Positions 26,649 through 36,454 are shown, numbered from the stretch's first letter. The stretch is DNA of 64,000 nt from Desulfofustis limnaeus (GCF_023169885.1 NZ_AP025516.1:2138501-2202500); one strand, 5' to 3'. A program made the numbers and translations. Notes: a model not told the origin generated them from the sequence alone.

Positions 26649-27326
26649 TTACCCACGGTCAAATGGCTTGATAACAGGAAGTTTGAGAGGATCTACCCCA
26701 GCAACCGCTGCACGCAGCCGCTCCTGCACAACATTCGGCAGATCCGGGATGTCGCCAAAATAGCTCAGCGCCTTCAGGGTGATTAACGGATTGAATGAAT
26801 TGCCGTATATGGCGCGAGCAGCAGCAAGTATCTCCGGCAAGGCAATGCCAGATTGCAGCACGGCATCGATATCAAGATAATCTTTTTTCTCGGCACGTTT
26901 CTGAACGACTGCAGCTTTGGTACCGGCAATATCGAGAACCGAAGCCACCCGCAGGGCTCGTCCTTCAACCCGTTCTATCGGGGCGACCCGAGCGAGGCCA
27001 AGGCCTCCGAAAAACGAGACAAGCACACCTTCGTCTCCTCCGACTCGGCACGTCAAAGTGTTTGCTGCAATCTGTACTCGTTCCGCCCCCGTCAAATACG
27101 GCACGCTTTGAGCAAGCACCTGTGGATCGAATGCTTGATTCGAGAAAAAATCAAAATCCACGGACACCCGATGACCGAGATGTAAAGCAAGCCCTGTCCC
27201 GCCATACAGAACAAAATGGCCGGGGGTACCATCCAACTCATGCCAGAGTTTCAGTTGAGGAGGAGGAAGAACCTGCAATGCCGGAGAAAACGTCTTCATC
27301 TGCTTATTATACATTTGAATTGACAT
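26649..27326 (-). CDS. AbiEii-like nucleotidyltransferase (type IV toxin-like)
   Basis: 225 residues. FVLYGGTGLALHLGHRVSVDFDFFS holds the G-G-T/S and D-x-D motifs of minimal nucleotidyltransferases of the AbiEii/DUF1814 group, and KKDYLDIDAVLQSG fits the helical C-lobe seen in these proteins. AbiEii toxins modify tRNA or other targets by nucleotide transfer. It pairs with the small gene at 26342-26632 and is not part of the neighbouring polysaccharide functions. Confidence 0.75.
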   Translation of the reverse strand: MSIQMYNKQMKTFSPALQVLPPPQLKLWHELDGTPGHFVLYGGTGLALHLGHRVSVDFDFFSNQAFDPQVLAQSVPYLTGAERVQIAANTLTCRVGGDEGVLVSFFGGLGLARVAPIERVEGRALRVASVLDIAGTKAAVVQKRAEKKDYLDIDAVLQSGIALPEILAAARAIYGNSFNPLITLKALSYFGDIPDLPNVVQERLRAAVAGVDPLKLPVIKPFDRG

Positions 27327-27347
27327 GACAAAAAGGAGTTTTCCTGT

Positions 27348-29723
27348 TTATCTGCCAAACTCGATATCCAATTCCAGCTTGCGCAGGCGGCGGCGGTAGG
27401 ACTCGTTGCCCGGCTCCAGGGCGACGGCTTTCTGATATTCTTCCAGGGCGCGGTACCAGATCTGCTCGCGTTGGTAGTAATCACCGAGTTGGATGCGAAA
27501 CGGGGCATGTTCGGGACAGGCTTCCACCGCCCGACGCAACACCGCCAAGGCCTCGTCCGGCCGGCCGTGACGCTGGTAGTAGCCGATCAGCTGGGAGAAC
27601 CACTGCGGCTTGGCCACCTCCTCCCGCTCCACAAAGCGCAGCGCCTCGCTGCGGTAGTGCCCGGCCTCCTCGATCTGGCCCATATCCTCCTGGTACGTCC
27701 CGAAACGGATCCACGCCTCCGCCGACGGCGGCAGCACCTCGGCCACCTCCTGCCGCGAGAACCGGTGCGTCTCCAGCAGCGGAATCAACCCGGCCGCCGT
27801 TCCCGGATCGCGGACAAACCATTCTTTGATCAACGCCATCGCCGCCGATCGCTGCCCGGTAATCAGCAGCCATTCCACCCAGCTGGGCACGACGCGGGCC
27901 TTGAGCAGGGCACGCCGATACCCTTCCGCCAACAGCCTGCTTGCCTCTTCCTGCCGCTCAGGCGGCAGCATCAGCCCGATCCGCTGCAGATAGATCCCTT
28001 CCATGGGCCGCAGGAGCGCCGCCCGAAGGTACCATCCACCCGCCGCCTCCCTGCCTTCCCGAAGCACCGCAAGATTGCCCCGGTAAAAGGGGTAGTAGGC
28101 CTCCAGCGGATCAGAACGCCGTGACTGCTCCACGCCGTCGATGACCCGCCGCATCAAGGCCGGATCGAGATGGCTGCTCACATAGACCTGACGAATCTGG
28201 CTGAAACCGTGAGCCGCGGCCATGATGCCGAACTGAACCACACCCACCGTCCCAAGAAACAACACGGTGAACAAGGTGAGCCCATAGAGCTGGTTGCGCG
28301 GCGCTGCCGGCAGCAGCGATTCCGTCTCCTGGTACCCGTAACGGGTATTGACCGCCGCCGTCAGCAACCCACAGAGGAAAAAGAAATAGAGCCCGATGGC
28401 GGTATTCTGCAGGTTGAAATCCACCACGCTGTGCATCAGCAACGCCCCGATGGACGTCAGCGCGCCAATCCCCACCAACCGCGCGTATCGATCCCGCCGC
28501 CGCACCATCAGCCGCCACCCGCTCCGGACAACCGCCGCCACAAACCAGGCCATCAATCCGAAACTGATCACCCCGCCGTCGGTCAACAGCTCCAAATAAT
28601 CGTTATGGGCATGCTCGAAGACACCATCGGAGACGATGGTTTTGTAGGAGGGATAGACATCGACGAAGGTCCCGAACCCGGCGCCGAACAACCAGAAATC
28701 ACGGATCATCGGCAAAATATCGGCATATAGCGTAGTTCGCCCGTCCTGGATGGCCCAGCCGTCGCCAATCGATTTTTCAAACTCATCGACAATCGGCTGC
28801 CAGCCGAACCAGCTCACCGCCAGCAGCACCAGACACACCCCCACCCACAGGGTCATGCCCCCGGCCCGGCGATGAGCCACCCCCTTGAGCCCGGCAAAGA
28901 GCAGCATCGACAACAAAATGGTCACGATGCCGCCCCGGCAGAGGCTGACAAACACCGAAAAACCCAGCAGGACGAAAGAAAAGCCGAGAAAGAGATGCAG
29001 ATTGCTGCGCGGTGACGAGAAAAAGGAGATGAACCGCTCCCGCCAGGACAGATCCTCGCCCATCGGCGGCCGATAAAAGAGAAACAAGGCCAAGGCCAGG
29101 GGGCAGATGGCCTCGATAAACGCGGCGTACTGATTGATATTGATCCAGGGCCCGCCGGGGCTGCCTCCCGGGGCCGGGCGAAACCAGTAGATCTTCCCGT
29201 CGGCGCTGAACTGCTGCAAGATGGCGAAAAAGGCGATCACGCTGCCCAGCCCGACCACCAGCCCCACCGTCCGTTTCACCCGCCCCCCGGTGCGCAACAG
29301 CTGCACAGTGAGCAGGTACAACAACACCCCGGCGGCCAGCCGAAAAAATTCCTGCAGCGTGGCCTTGGGATGCACCGAGAGCGGCAGCCAACCGGCTCCA
29401 CCGGCCTGCTCATAGACCGGCCGATAGGCCTCCCACCCGTGCGGAGAGACCGATTTGAGCAGCCAGACGGGCAGCGCCACCAACTGCCCCGCCACAACCC
29501 CGAGCAAGAGCAGAAGCGGCAACAATCCAGGCGGCCTCAGCAGCGGCTCCGAGCTTCGCCAGAGACCCAAAAGACAGAACATCAGCGCCAGGCCGATGCC
29601 CAGCTGCGCCACCGTCTTCGACCAGTGTTCAACCGTACCGAAGGCCAGCGGCGCAAACGCCAGAACGAACAGCAGCAGAACGAAGGACGCCTGACCAAAC
29701 CATCCCGACAGAGGGTGCTTCAT
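27348..29723 (-). CDS. O-antigen ligase/polymerase family protein with C-terminal TPR
   Basis: 791 residues. Residues 1 to about 470 contain some 12 membrane segments and the Wzy_C/O-antigen ligase signature region (GAGFGTFVDVYPSYK, then HAHNDYLELLTDGGVISFGL), with the conserved H-N-x-x-L. Residues about 530-790 are tetratricopeptide-like helical repeats (for example QIWYRALEEYQKAVALEPGN). This architecture is common in EPS loci of delta-proteobacteria. It probably polymerises or ligates lipid-linked glycan. It lies 15 nt downstream of the Wzc-like kinase gene. Confidence 0.88.
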   Translation of the reverse strand: MKHPLSGWFGQASFVLLLFVLAFAPLAFGTVEHWSKTVAQLGIGLALMFCLLGLWRSSEPLLRPPGLLPLLLLLGVVAGQLVALPVWLLKSVSPHGWEAYRPVYEQAGGAGWLPLSVHPKATLQEFFRLAAGVLLYLLTVQLLRTGGRVKRTVGLVVGLGSVIAFFAILQQFSADGKIYWFRPAPGGSPGGPWININQYAAFIEAICPLALALFLFYRPPMGEDLSWRERFISFFSSPRSNLHLFLGFSFVLLGFSVFVSLCRGGIVTILLSMLLFAGLKGVAHRRAGGMTLWVGVCLVLLAVSWFGWQPIVDEFEKSIGDGWAIQDGRTTLYADILPMIRDFWLFGAGFGTFVDVYPSYKTIVSDGVFEHAHNDYLELLTDGGVISFGLMAWFVAAVVRSGWRLMVRRRDRYARLVGIGALTSIGALLMHSVVDFNLQNTAIGLYFFFLCGLLTAAVNTRYGYQETESLLPAAPRNQLYGLTLFTVLFLGTVGVVQFGIMAAAHGFSQIRQVYVSSHLDPALMRRVIDGVEQSRRSDPLEAYYPFYRGNLAVLREGREAAGGWYLRAALLRPMEGIYLQRIGLMLPPERQEEASRLLAEGYRRALLKARVVPSWVEWLLITGQRSAAMALIKEWFVRDPGTAAGLIPLLETHRFSRQEVAEVLPPSAEAWIRFGTYQEDMGQIEEAGHYRSEALRFVEREEVAKPQWFSQLIGYYQRHGRPDEALAVLRRAVEACPEHAPFRIQLGDYYQREQIWYRALEEYQKAVALEPGNESYRRRLRKLELDIEFGR

Positions 29724-29738
29724 CGCCGCCGACAGTCT

Positions 29739-31976
29739 TTACGCCTTCTTGTCGTCACTGGCGTAGGTGCTGGTGTAGCCGTAATAGTAACCGCGGGCAT
29801 CGCGCTGCTTTAGCCCGTTGAGCACGAACCCGAGGATGTTGCCGCGAACGTCCGCCAGTTTTTTCAGCCCGCCGTTGAGCAACTCGTAGGTGGTCTTGCC
29901 GAAACGCACCACCACGATGGTGCCATCGGCAATCTTGCTCAACGCCAGGCCGTCGGTGACCGATTGTACCGGAGGCGAATCGATCAGCACAAAATCGAAT
30001 TGCTGCCGCAACGACTGCAGCAGCTCCACCATTTTCTTGGAACTGAGCAGCTCCGCCGGGTTCGGCGGTTTGGGGCCGGAGGTGAGCAGGGCCACATCCT
30101 CGCCCGGAACCGGAACAATGGCCGGCTTCGGGCTATTGCCGGTGAGATAACTGCTCAAGCCGTTATCCAGGCGCATTTTGAACAACGTATGCATCCGCGG
30201 ACGTCGCAGGTCGCCATCGATGACCACCACCTTTTTCCCGGTTTGCGCGAGAATCCGGGCCAGATTGATGGTCGTCGCCGTTTTCCCCTCTTCCTGCATC
30301 ATGCTGGTAATCAAGATCACGCCCGGCGGTTTCTCCGCCGAAGAGAGCAGCAGGCTCGAGCGGACCAACCGGTAACTTTCGGCCAGAGGCGACAACGGAT
30401 GGCGGACCACATAGGATTCGATGTGATCCTCAGGCTTGCCCAACATCTCCACCGAGCCGAGCACGGTAATCCCGTAGCGCCGCTCCAGCTCGGCCTCGGA
30501 TTTTACCGTATTATCAAGATATTCGATCAAAAAAGCGAGTCCCACCCCACCGAACAAACCGAGGATGATGCCAAGCAGCACCGTCCTGCGCTTATTGGGA
30601 TGAGACGGGGCCATCGGCATGTCGGCCTCTTTTACCACCCAGATATTGACGCTCTGCGATTGCTCGGTCACCCCCTCCTGCTTGATGCTGGTCTGCAGGG
30701 TGTCAAAGAGCATGCGACTGGAATCGACCTCCCGCTTCAGAATCGAGTATTGAATGAATTTCTCGTTCAGATCGAGGATCTCGCTTTTCGTTTCATCGAT
30801 CAGCTCTTGCAGGTTGCGCGCCTTTGAGTCGGCCAGTTGGTAGGCGTTTTGTGTCGAGGAAACGACTCGTTGCACCTCGAACCGCCGTTCTTTCTGCAAG
30901 TTATCGATCTCTTCCTGGGCCTTGATCATGGTCGGGTGTTTCGGCCCGAACTTCTTGGAGAGATCGGTAATATTCTGCCGCGCCTTGTAGGTCTTCTCGC
31001 GTAGGTCCTTGAGTACCTTGTTTTCGGCAAAGACCGGGATATTCTCGAGTTTGTCGAAATCATCGCCGGCCTCGCGGATCTGGGCGAGCAGTGCCTCCAC
31101 CTCCTTGCGCTCGGCCTCGGCTCGGGAAAGCTGGGAACTGAATTCGGTCAACTTCTGCGGTGAAACCGATAACCGGTTCTCCACGGTGACCAGATCATTG
31201 TCCCGCATATACTGCTGCAGGGCCCGCTCCGCCCGCTCCAGTTTCTCCCGCTCCTGATCCGCCTTGGCGGTCATCCACTGCAATTGATAGCTGGAGGTGG
31301 CGACCTTGATCTCCAGGATTTCGTCCATGTAAGCCTGCACCACCGCATTGGCCACCATCTGGGCCATCACCGGATTGGTGTGGCTGTAGCTGATGGAAAC
31401 GATTTTGGTATTGGGAACCGGGGTAACCAGCAATCCCCCGCTCACCATGCGGGCAAACATCTCTTCTTCGGTCAGCGGCTCGATCTCCGGCAGCTCCCCG
31501 TCCATGCCGGCCACACCGGTTGGCGGCTTGTCGGCACTCAGGACAAACGACAAGGCGTTCTTGATCCACCCTTTGACCGTCTTTTTCACTTCGGCGAGAA
31601 AAGACGGCTTGCGCTCCTCGCGCTCCGGAATAAACAGGCTGCGGTAGCGGCCGGTCAGATCGAGTTTGTCGACCACCCGCCGGCCGACATTGACGCTTCT
31701 GATCAACGCCGATTGCGTATCGAGGAATTCCGGCTCATACCGGTAATAATCCTGGCTCAGCCCGCGCGTACCATAATTCCGCTCGACCAGGACCTGCGTG
31801 GAGGCCGAATAGATGGGAACCGCCGTAAACACCTTGACAATGCTGGCCAGGGCCACCAGCACCAAAATGGCGATGATAATCGGTAACCGCTTGCGAATTA
31901 CCTTCAGATAGTCGCGCAGGTGGATTTCCTGCTCGTCACCGATGTCAACCTGCTGCCGATGGTAATCGTCTTTCAT
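29739..31976 (-). CDS. Wzc-like polysaccharide co-polymerase with tyrosine autokinase domain
   Basis: 745 residues from the ATG at 31976; a longer in-frame start at 32012 would be TTG and overlaps the wza stop. Wzz part: membrane segment PIIIAILVLVALASIVKVFTAV, then VPIYSASTQVLVE, a long coiled coil (about residues 230-460), and a second segment (VLLGIILGLFGGVGLAFLIEY). BY-kinase part: TSMMQEEGKTATTINLA (Walker A), VVIDGDLRRPRMH (A'), FVLIDSPPV (B). Tail RGYYYGYTSTYAS is the tyrosine cluster. Acts with the adjacent Wza to control and drive export of the second polysaccharide. Confidence 0.93.
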   Translation of the reverse strand: MKDDYHRQQVDIGDEQEIHLRDYLKVIRKRLPIIIAILVLVALASIVKVFTAVPIYSASTQVLVERNYGTRGLSQDYYRYEPEFLDTQSALIRSVNVGRRVVDKLDLTGRYRSLFIPEREERKPSFLAEVKKTVKGWIKNALSFVLSADKPPTGVAGMDGELPEIEPLTEEEMFARMVSGGLLVTPVPNTKIVSISYSHTNPVMAQMVANAVVQAYMDEILEIKVATSSYQLQWMTAKADQEREKLERAERALQQYMRDNDLVTVENRLSVSPQKLTEFSSQLSRAEAERKEVEALLAQIREAGDDFDKLENIPVFAENKVLKDLREKTYKARQNITDLSKKFGPKHPTMIKAQEEIDNLQKERRFEVQRVVSSTQNAYQLADSKARNLQELIDETKSEILDLNEKFIQYSILKREVDSSRMLFDTLQTSIKQEGVTEQSQSVNIWVVKEADMPMAPSHPNKRRTVLLGIILGLFGGVGLAFLIEYLDNTVKSEAELERRYGITVLGSVEMLGKPEDHIESYVVRHPLSPLAESYRLVRSSLLLSSAEKPPGVILITSMMQEEGKTATTINLARILAQTGKKVVVIDGDLRRPRMHTLFKMRLDNGLSSYLTGNSPKPAIVPVPGEDVALLTSGPKPPNPAELLSSKKMVELLQSLRQQFDFVLIDSPPVQSVTDGLALSKIADGTIVVVRFGKTTYELLNGGLKKLADVRGNILGFVLNGLKQRDARGYYYGYTSTYASDDKKA

Positions 31977-31986
31977 GGGTATTTGA

Positions 31987-32772
31987 TCAGAAGAAACTCT
32001 CTGGCACGACAATCACATCGTTTGGTTTGACCATGGTCGTATCGAGCGCCACATTCTCGATGATGGTCTTTTCGCCATCCACGATCCGCACGATGTCCAC
32101 TCCCGATTTCGAGGCCTTGCCGGTAAACCCGTTGGCCAGCGCAATCATCTGCAGCACGGTGGAATCCACCGAGCAGGCGTACGAACCCGGTTCCTGCACC
32201 TCACCGGTGACGTAGCACATGGCCCCCTTGGAGACGACCACCGTATCGCCGTCAAGGATCGTCACGTTCTGCGACAAATCGCCGCCTTCGATCAACGATT
32301 TCAGATCGATCGGGATAACCACGTCCTGGTCGTTCTCGCGGCGCTTGATGGTCGCCCCTTCTCCGGCATCTTTTTCCAGCCCACCGGCCTTGGAGATCAG
32401 CTCGAGAAAGCTGATCGGCCCGCTCAACTCGATCAGGCCCGGACTCCGCACCTGGCCGAGCACCACCACCTTCTTGCTGCGAAACTCCTGCACAAAGACG
32501 TTGACCTGCGGATTGACCAAATACCCATCGGCCAGCAGGTCCTGCAGCTGTTCCGCGATCTGCGGCACCGTCATCGCTGCCACTTCCACCTTGCCCAGTA
32601 GCGGCACCACGATTGTGCCATCGGTACCCACCCGCACCTTGGTCTTCAGATCGTCATTATCGTAGACGGTGATATCCAGGACATCCCCCGGACCCACCCG
32701 ATAATCGGCTGCAAAAGAAAATCCTGCTGCCGAACAGACCAGCAGCAGGACTACCAACCATCGAATCATCAT
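31987..32772 (-). CDS. Polysaccharide export protein (Wza-like, with SLBB repeats)
   Basis: 261 residues. Signal peptide (WLVVLLLVCSAAGFSFAA), then the Poly_export domain YRVGPGDVLDITVYDNDDL with VRVGTDGTIVVPLLGKVEVA, and two SLBB-type domains (KVVVLGQVRSPGLIELSG; MCYVTGEVQEPGSYACSVD). It is a second Wza paralogue besides that at 16.6 kb. It precedes the Wzc-like gene by 10 nt, the classical wza-wzc order. No lipobox Cys after the signal peptide was seen. Confidence 0.92.
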   Translation of the reverse strand: MMIRWLVVLLLVCSAAGFSFAADYRVGPGDVLDITVYDNDDLKTKVRVGTDGTIVVPLLGKVEVAAMTVPQIAEQLQDLLADGYLVNPQVNVFVQEFRSKKVVVLGQVRSPGLIELSGPISFLELISKAGGLEKDAGEGATIKRRENDQDVVIPIDLKSLIEGGDLSQNVTILDGDTVVVSKGAMCYVTGEVQEPGSYACSVDSTVLQMIALANGFTGKASKSGVDIVRIVDGEKTIIENVALDTTMVKPNDVIVVPESFF

Positions 32773-32808
32773 GCGCTTCCTGCCAATGTAACGTTCAGTC
32801 GTGCTTAT

Positions 32809-34212
32809 CTACAGCGACATATTGATGTTGAAAATGAAGGTGTTGGTCGTGTAGTCAAACAAATCATCCGTCGATTCACGCGTATCGAGCACGTACGCCA
32901 GCTCGGCCATCAACCAATCGCGAAACAGGTAGCGCAGAGCAGGCCGCACGTAGAATCGATCATCGTCTCGCGAGCTGGCCACCAGCTGGGTGTATTCGGC
33001 CTGCTCGTACATCAGGTTCAACAGACCGGACAACTTTTCGGTATAATCCTGCTGATAACTGAACGACGTGCCGAAGACCACCTTATCCAACGCCACAGCA
33101 CTGTCAGATTCCTCGCTTCGCCGATAGAAATCAAGGGAAAACTGGGTCTTTTCGGTCCATCGATACAACGACTGGAAGCTAAGGACCACGCCATCCCAAT
33201 CATAGCGATCGGCAACCAGCGTATCGTCATACTCCCTCATCTGATACCCGGCCTTGAAGAGCAGGGACAGTTTCTCGGTGGTATGCCAGGTGACACCGCC
33301 ATACCCATAATGCTGGGTGTTGTCTTTCTCAACGGCGGTATCGTAGGACACATCGGTCAAGCGGTATTGCAGGAACAACGAGGTCTTCGGACTGTAGATG
33401 AAATACCCGTACAAATCCAACACATTGTCGGCGCGATCGAGAAACTCGCTGACCGCGTCCTCATAATCGAGCATGAAATTGGAGTAGTCGACCTTGGCCC
33501 GCAGTTTCTCCGTCATCCGGTAGTCGGCGGTACCCATGAAGATGTTGGAGGTGTAATCCATCAGGAAATCGCGCGTCTCTCCGCCGTACTCAAACCGATC
33601 CTGGCCGTAGGTAAACCGGTCGAGCACCTGCAGCGACAAGCCGCCGCGCATGTTGTAGCGGAACAGCCCCTCCAGCTTGCCATAGAGATCGTTCAGATCG
33701 GAATCTTCCGAGTACATCAGATAGTCGCCGCCGGCGAGCGCGTAGGCCTGATAGCGATCGGTCCCCTCATAATCGGCCACCTGTAATTGCAGACCGCCGG
33801 GCGAGGTGTTATGCGGCTCGATGACAATCGGTATCTCCTTGGTCCGCGGCAACGAAAACCAGATCCCCGGAGAGACCTTGAACAAGGTATTGGAAACCTC
33901 GTCCTCGTTGAGATTGTAGAGGTTGTCGGTATGCTCGACGCCAAAAGAAAGATACGGGTGCAGATACCCCCCTCTGATCCCGAACAACTCGTCGTCGCTG
34001 GCCAGCTCGCTCTCCTCCGGCAGCAGCGACGGCTCCCCGCTTGCCCCCTGCCCCATCGGCACATCGGCGGCAGCGGCCTGCTCCGGCCCGGCGGCGGTCG
34101 CCCCCACAACCACCAGCTGGTGAATATCCATAGCACCGGCAGGAAGAACCCCACCGCAGATCACTCCCAGACATCCCGACGCAACTAACCAACCGGCAAC
34201 GCTGCGTTTCAT
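32809..34212 (-). CDS. Outer-membrane beta-barrel protein of the second export set
   Basis: 467 residues from the ATG at 34212, which follows GGGGGAGAGAGA and begins a clear signal peptide (GWLVASGCLGVICGGVLPAG). Upstream in-frame codons lack signal character. The body shows repeated amphipathic strands rich in Y/F (YGYFIYSPKTSLFLQYRLTD, SLLFKAGYQMREYDD) and ends in the strand TFIFNINMSL, consistent with a barrel of the porin-like type seen next to Wza in EPS loci. It probably forms the outer-membrane exit or anchor. Confidence 0.75.
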   Translation of the reverse strand: MKRSVAGWLVASGCLGVICGGVLPAGAMDIHQLVVVGATAAGPEQAAAADVPMGQGASGEPSLLPEESELASDDELFGIRGGYLHPYLSFGVEHTDNLYNLNEDEVSNTLFKVSPGIWFSLPRTKEIPIVIEPHNTSPGGLQLQVADYEGTDRYQAYALAGGDYLMYSEDSDLNDLYGKLEGLFRYNMRGGLSLQVLDRFTYGQDRFEYGGETRDFLMDYTSNIFMGTADYRMTEKLRAKVDYSNFMLDYEDAVSEFLDRADNVLDLYGYFIYSPKTSLFLQYRLTDVSYDTAVEKDNTQHYGYGGVTWHTTEKLSLLFKAGYQMREYDDTLVADRYDWDGVVLSFQSLYRWTEKTQFSLDFYRRSEESDSAVALDKVVFGTSFSYQQDYTEKLSGLLNLMYEQAEYTQLVASSRDDDRFYVRPALRYLFRDWLMAELAYVLDTRESTDDLFDYTTNTFIFNINMSL

Positions 34213-34359
34213 TCTCTCTCCCCCTTGTCCTCGCTGATCCCCTTGTGATTTTCGAACGTACACGACAAAACGGTCGACCCCCCTCAGGATGCGACCGTTT
34301 TCCCTTCGACTCGTCTCATTGACCGAATCGGTCAAAAAGATACGTGCAGAACAACGACG

Positions 34360-34791
34360 TTAAAACGATGCCGGGCTGACGCTGATCCCGCCACCCGGTG
34401 CGGGCGGGCCGGCAAAACTGACGGCGGTGGCAACCGGGGTGTACGCCTGGGTGTCCACCACCCGGTCGCCGCACTCTTCAACACTCTTCTTGTAGCCGGC
34501 CACGATAACCAGATCGGTGATACCGTGTTGCTGGCCGGCGGCACGAATGTCATCCCCCCGGATACCGGCGCAGTACATGGCCTTCACCAGGTTTTGCGGG
34601 TTAAGCCCTTCGAGCTGCAAGCCGTTTTCCATGATCTGCTCGGGCCCCGCGCCTTGCCGCAGGGCTTCGACTACCGCCGGATCGATACCGTCTTTCTCGT
34701 AAATATCACGAAAATCGGTCAACCACTCGGCCCAGGCCACCGCCGCCGTCAGCAGCACCAAACCCACCGCCATCACCATCGCCTTTTTCAT
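34360..34791 (-). CDS. Small secreted protein of the second EPS set, function unknown
   Basis: 143 residues from the ATG at 34791 (GGGGAG 8 nt upstream). Signal peptide AMVMAVGLVLLTAAVAWA. The mature part contains DPAVVEALRQGAGPEQIMENG, two cysteines (MYCAGI; EECGD) that could form a disulfide, and the Gly/Pro tail GPPAPGGGISVSPASF. The helical repeat-like part may bind protein, but no family was recognised. It lies between the WecA-PilZ gene (15-20 nt away on the upstream side of the operon) and the barrel gene, so it probably belongs to the export machine. Confidence 0.65.
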   Translation of the reverse strand: MKKAMVMAVGLVLLTAAVAWAEWLTDFRDIYEKDGIDPAVVEALRQGAGPEQIMENGLQLEGLNPQNLVKAMYCAGIRGDDIRAAGQQHGITDLVIVAGYKKSVEECGDRVVDTQAYTPVATAVSFAGPPAPGGGISVSPASF

Positions 34792-34884
34792 GAGAAACTC
34801 CCCATTCCCCACCAATTTTTGGTAACAAACTAACAGAGTAATAACGTTTTTACCAAACCAGTTCAACAAAAATCCAAAGTGAAT

Positions 34885-36366
34885 TCAACGATTATTACGA
34901 TGCCGCCGACACCGACTCAGGAACTTTTTAAAAACAGGTTGCTTATCCTGGTCCATCTCCACAAACCGGAACCCGTGATACCAGGAACCGCCACCGGCAT
35001 TGAGCCAGATATGTTCGGCAGCGATGGGAATGACAACCACTTCATTATCAAGACTCACCTGCACATCCAGCACCATCCGATTGTTGAGTGTTGCTAATCC
35101 GGGAATCTCCGCCATGCAGCCGCTCGCCGAGATATTCTCGACCGTGCCTTCCCACTCATTGCCACGGTCGAGCAGACGGCAACGAAGCGGCAGCCGCACG
35201 TCGTATCTCGCGTCTTTGCGCAGAATCTTCGCATAATCCATACTCTTGAGTAACAAACGCACCAACAGGTTGGCCTTCGCCAGCTTCGTACCATTGCCAT
35301 TGCTGAAACGGCGCCGGTACTTAAAGCTCAGACGCATGGTCGAAACGATGAAGAGCGAGGCAACAACGTAAACAACCAGATACAAGATATACGCACCGAA
35401 CAATACCCAATCCGGCACCCGGTAAAAGGGCACAACCAACGTCAGCGCACTCATCGCCATGCAGATCCCGAGAATCGCCTTAACCGCCGTCTCCCGCCCC
35501 ATACCGTAGCGCATGAGGATATGATGAAAATGATAACGGTCCGGCTGAAACGGGCTCTGCCCGCGCACGATACGTTTGCTCATCACCGTCACCGTATCGG
35601 TGATGGGGACGGCCAAAACCAACAAGGGCACCACGGGACTGAACACCGGTTTCTCCCCCTGGCTCATGGCAATGGCCATGAAACCGAGCGCAAAGCCGAG
35701 GCACAGACTGCCCGCATCACCCATGAACACCTGCGACGGGCTCCAGTTGAAACGAAGAAACCCCAATATCGCACCGGCAAAGGCCAGATTGAGCAGCATC
35801 AAGGTAGGGGCATCGGCAAAAGACGCATGCAAGCCAAAGGTAAGAAAGGCAACAAACGCCACCCCGCCAGCCAACCCATCCAAACCGTCGATTAGGTTGA
35901 TCGCATTGATCACCCCGACCAGGCAGAAAATGGTCACCGCCCAGATCAACGCGTCACAGACGGGCAATACGATCTCGCCACACCCCAACAGATCACCGAA
36001 CGAGACGAGATACACCTTACTGAAGGACATCATCAAAACCGCAGCCACGATCTGGGCAATGAACTTCCGGCGCGGATCGAGCTGCCTAAAATCGTCAAGA
36101 AAGCCGATGAACAACAACACCGCCAACCCGAGGAACAGACCGCGTAACCCAACCCAATCGACAAACAGCATGGCACTGAATGTAGCGGCAATCACGATGC
36201 CGATACCACCGACCAACGGCCGCGGCACCCGGTGTACCTTGCGCCGCTCAGGCCGATCGATCAACCCGATCGATCGCGCTATAGAGGCAAGCTTGGGAAT
36301 AACGAAAACGGCAGAGAAATAGGCTACCAGAAAAGCCAGCAGAATGCGTAGCTCAAGCGAAACCAT
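34885..36366 (-). CDS. WecA-type glycan initiating transferase fused to a C-terminal PilZ domain
   Basis: 493 residues. Residues 1-345 are an MraY/WecA-like polytopic phosphoglycosyltransferase: GFLDDFRQLDPRR (catalytic DD, 91-92), NAINLIDGLDGLAGG (154-168), FMGDAGSLCLGF (214-225) and the HHILMRYG loop. Residues 380-490 form a PilZ domain: RKDAR (383-387, the c-di-GMP RxxxR motif) and NISASG (411-416, the D/NxSxxG motif). The enzyme would load a sugar-1-phosphate onto undecaprenyl phosphate as the first step of the glycan, with control by c-di-GMP (inference). It is the first gene of this minus-strand set. Confidence 0.93.
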   Translation of the reverse strand: MVSLELRILLAFLVAYFSAVFVIPKLASIARSIGLIDRPERRKVHRVPRPLVGGIGIVIAATFSAMLFVDWVGLRGLFLGLAVLLFIGFLDDFRQLDPRRKFIAQIVAAVLMMSFSKVYLVSFGDLLGCGEIVLPVCDALIWAVTIFCLVGVINAINLIDGLDGLAGGVAFVAFLTFGLHASFADAPTLMLLNLAFAGAILGFLRFNWSPSQVFMGDAGSLCLGFALGFMAIAMSQGEKPVFSPVVPLLVLAVPITDTVTVMSKRIVRGQSPFQPDRYHFHHILMRYGMGRETAVKAILGICMAMSALTLVVPFYRVPDWVLFGAYILYLVVYVVASLFIVSTMRLSFKYRRRFSNGNGTKLAKANLLVRLLLKSMDYAKILRKDARYDVRLPLRCRLLDRGNEWEGTVENISASGCMAEIPGLATLNNRMVLDVQVSLDNEVVVIPIAAEHIWLNAGGGSWYHGFRFVEMDQDKQPVFKKFLSRCRRHRNNR

Positions 36367-36383
36367 CCCCCCCCCTTCTTTCT

Positions 36384-36397
36384 ACCTGTAAACAGGT
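36384..36397. promoter_or_regulatory. Dyad in the leader of the WecA-PilZ gene
   Basis: ACCTGTAAACAGGT: perfect 6-bp arms with AA centre, about 18 bp upstream of the start and its G-rich ribosome-binding site. It may be an operator or a leader hairpin near the Shine-Dalgarno sequence. Confidence 0.4.
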
Positions 36398-36454
36398 CAC
36401 CCTTCCCCCTTTCACTCGAAAGAGACATCTAGCATATTCATGTGAGATTGCAAA

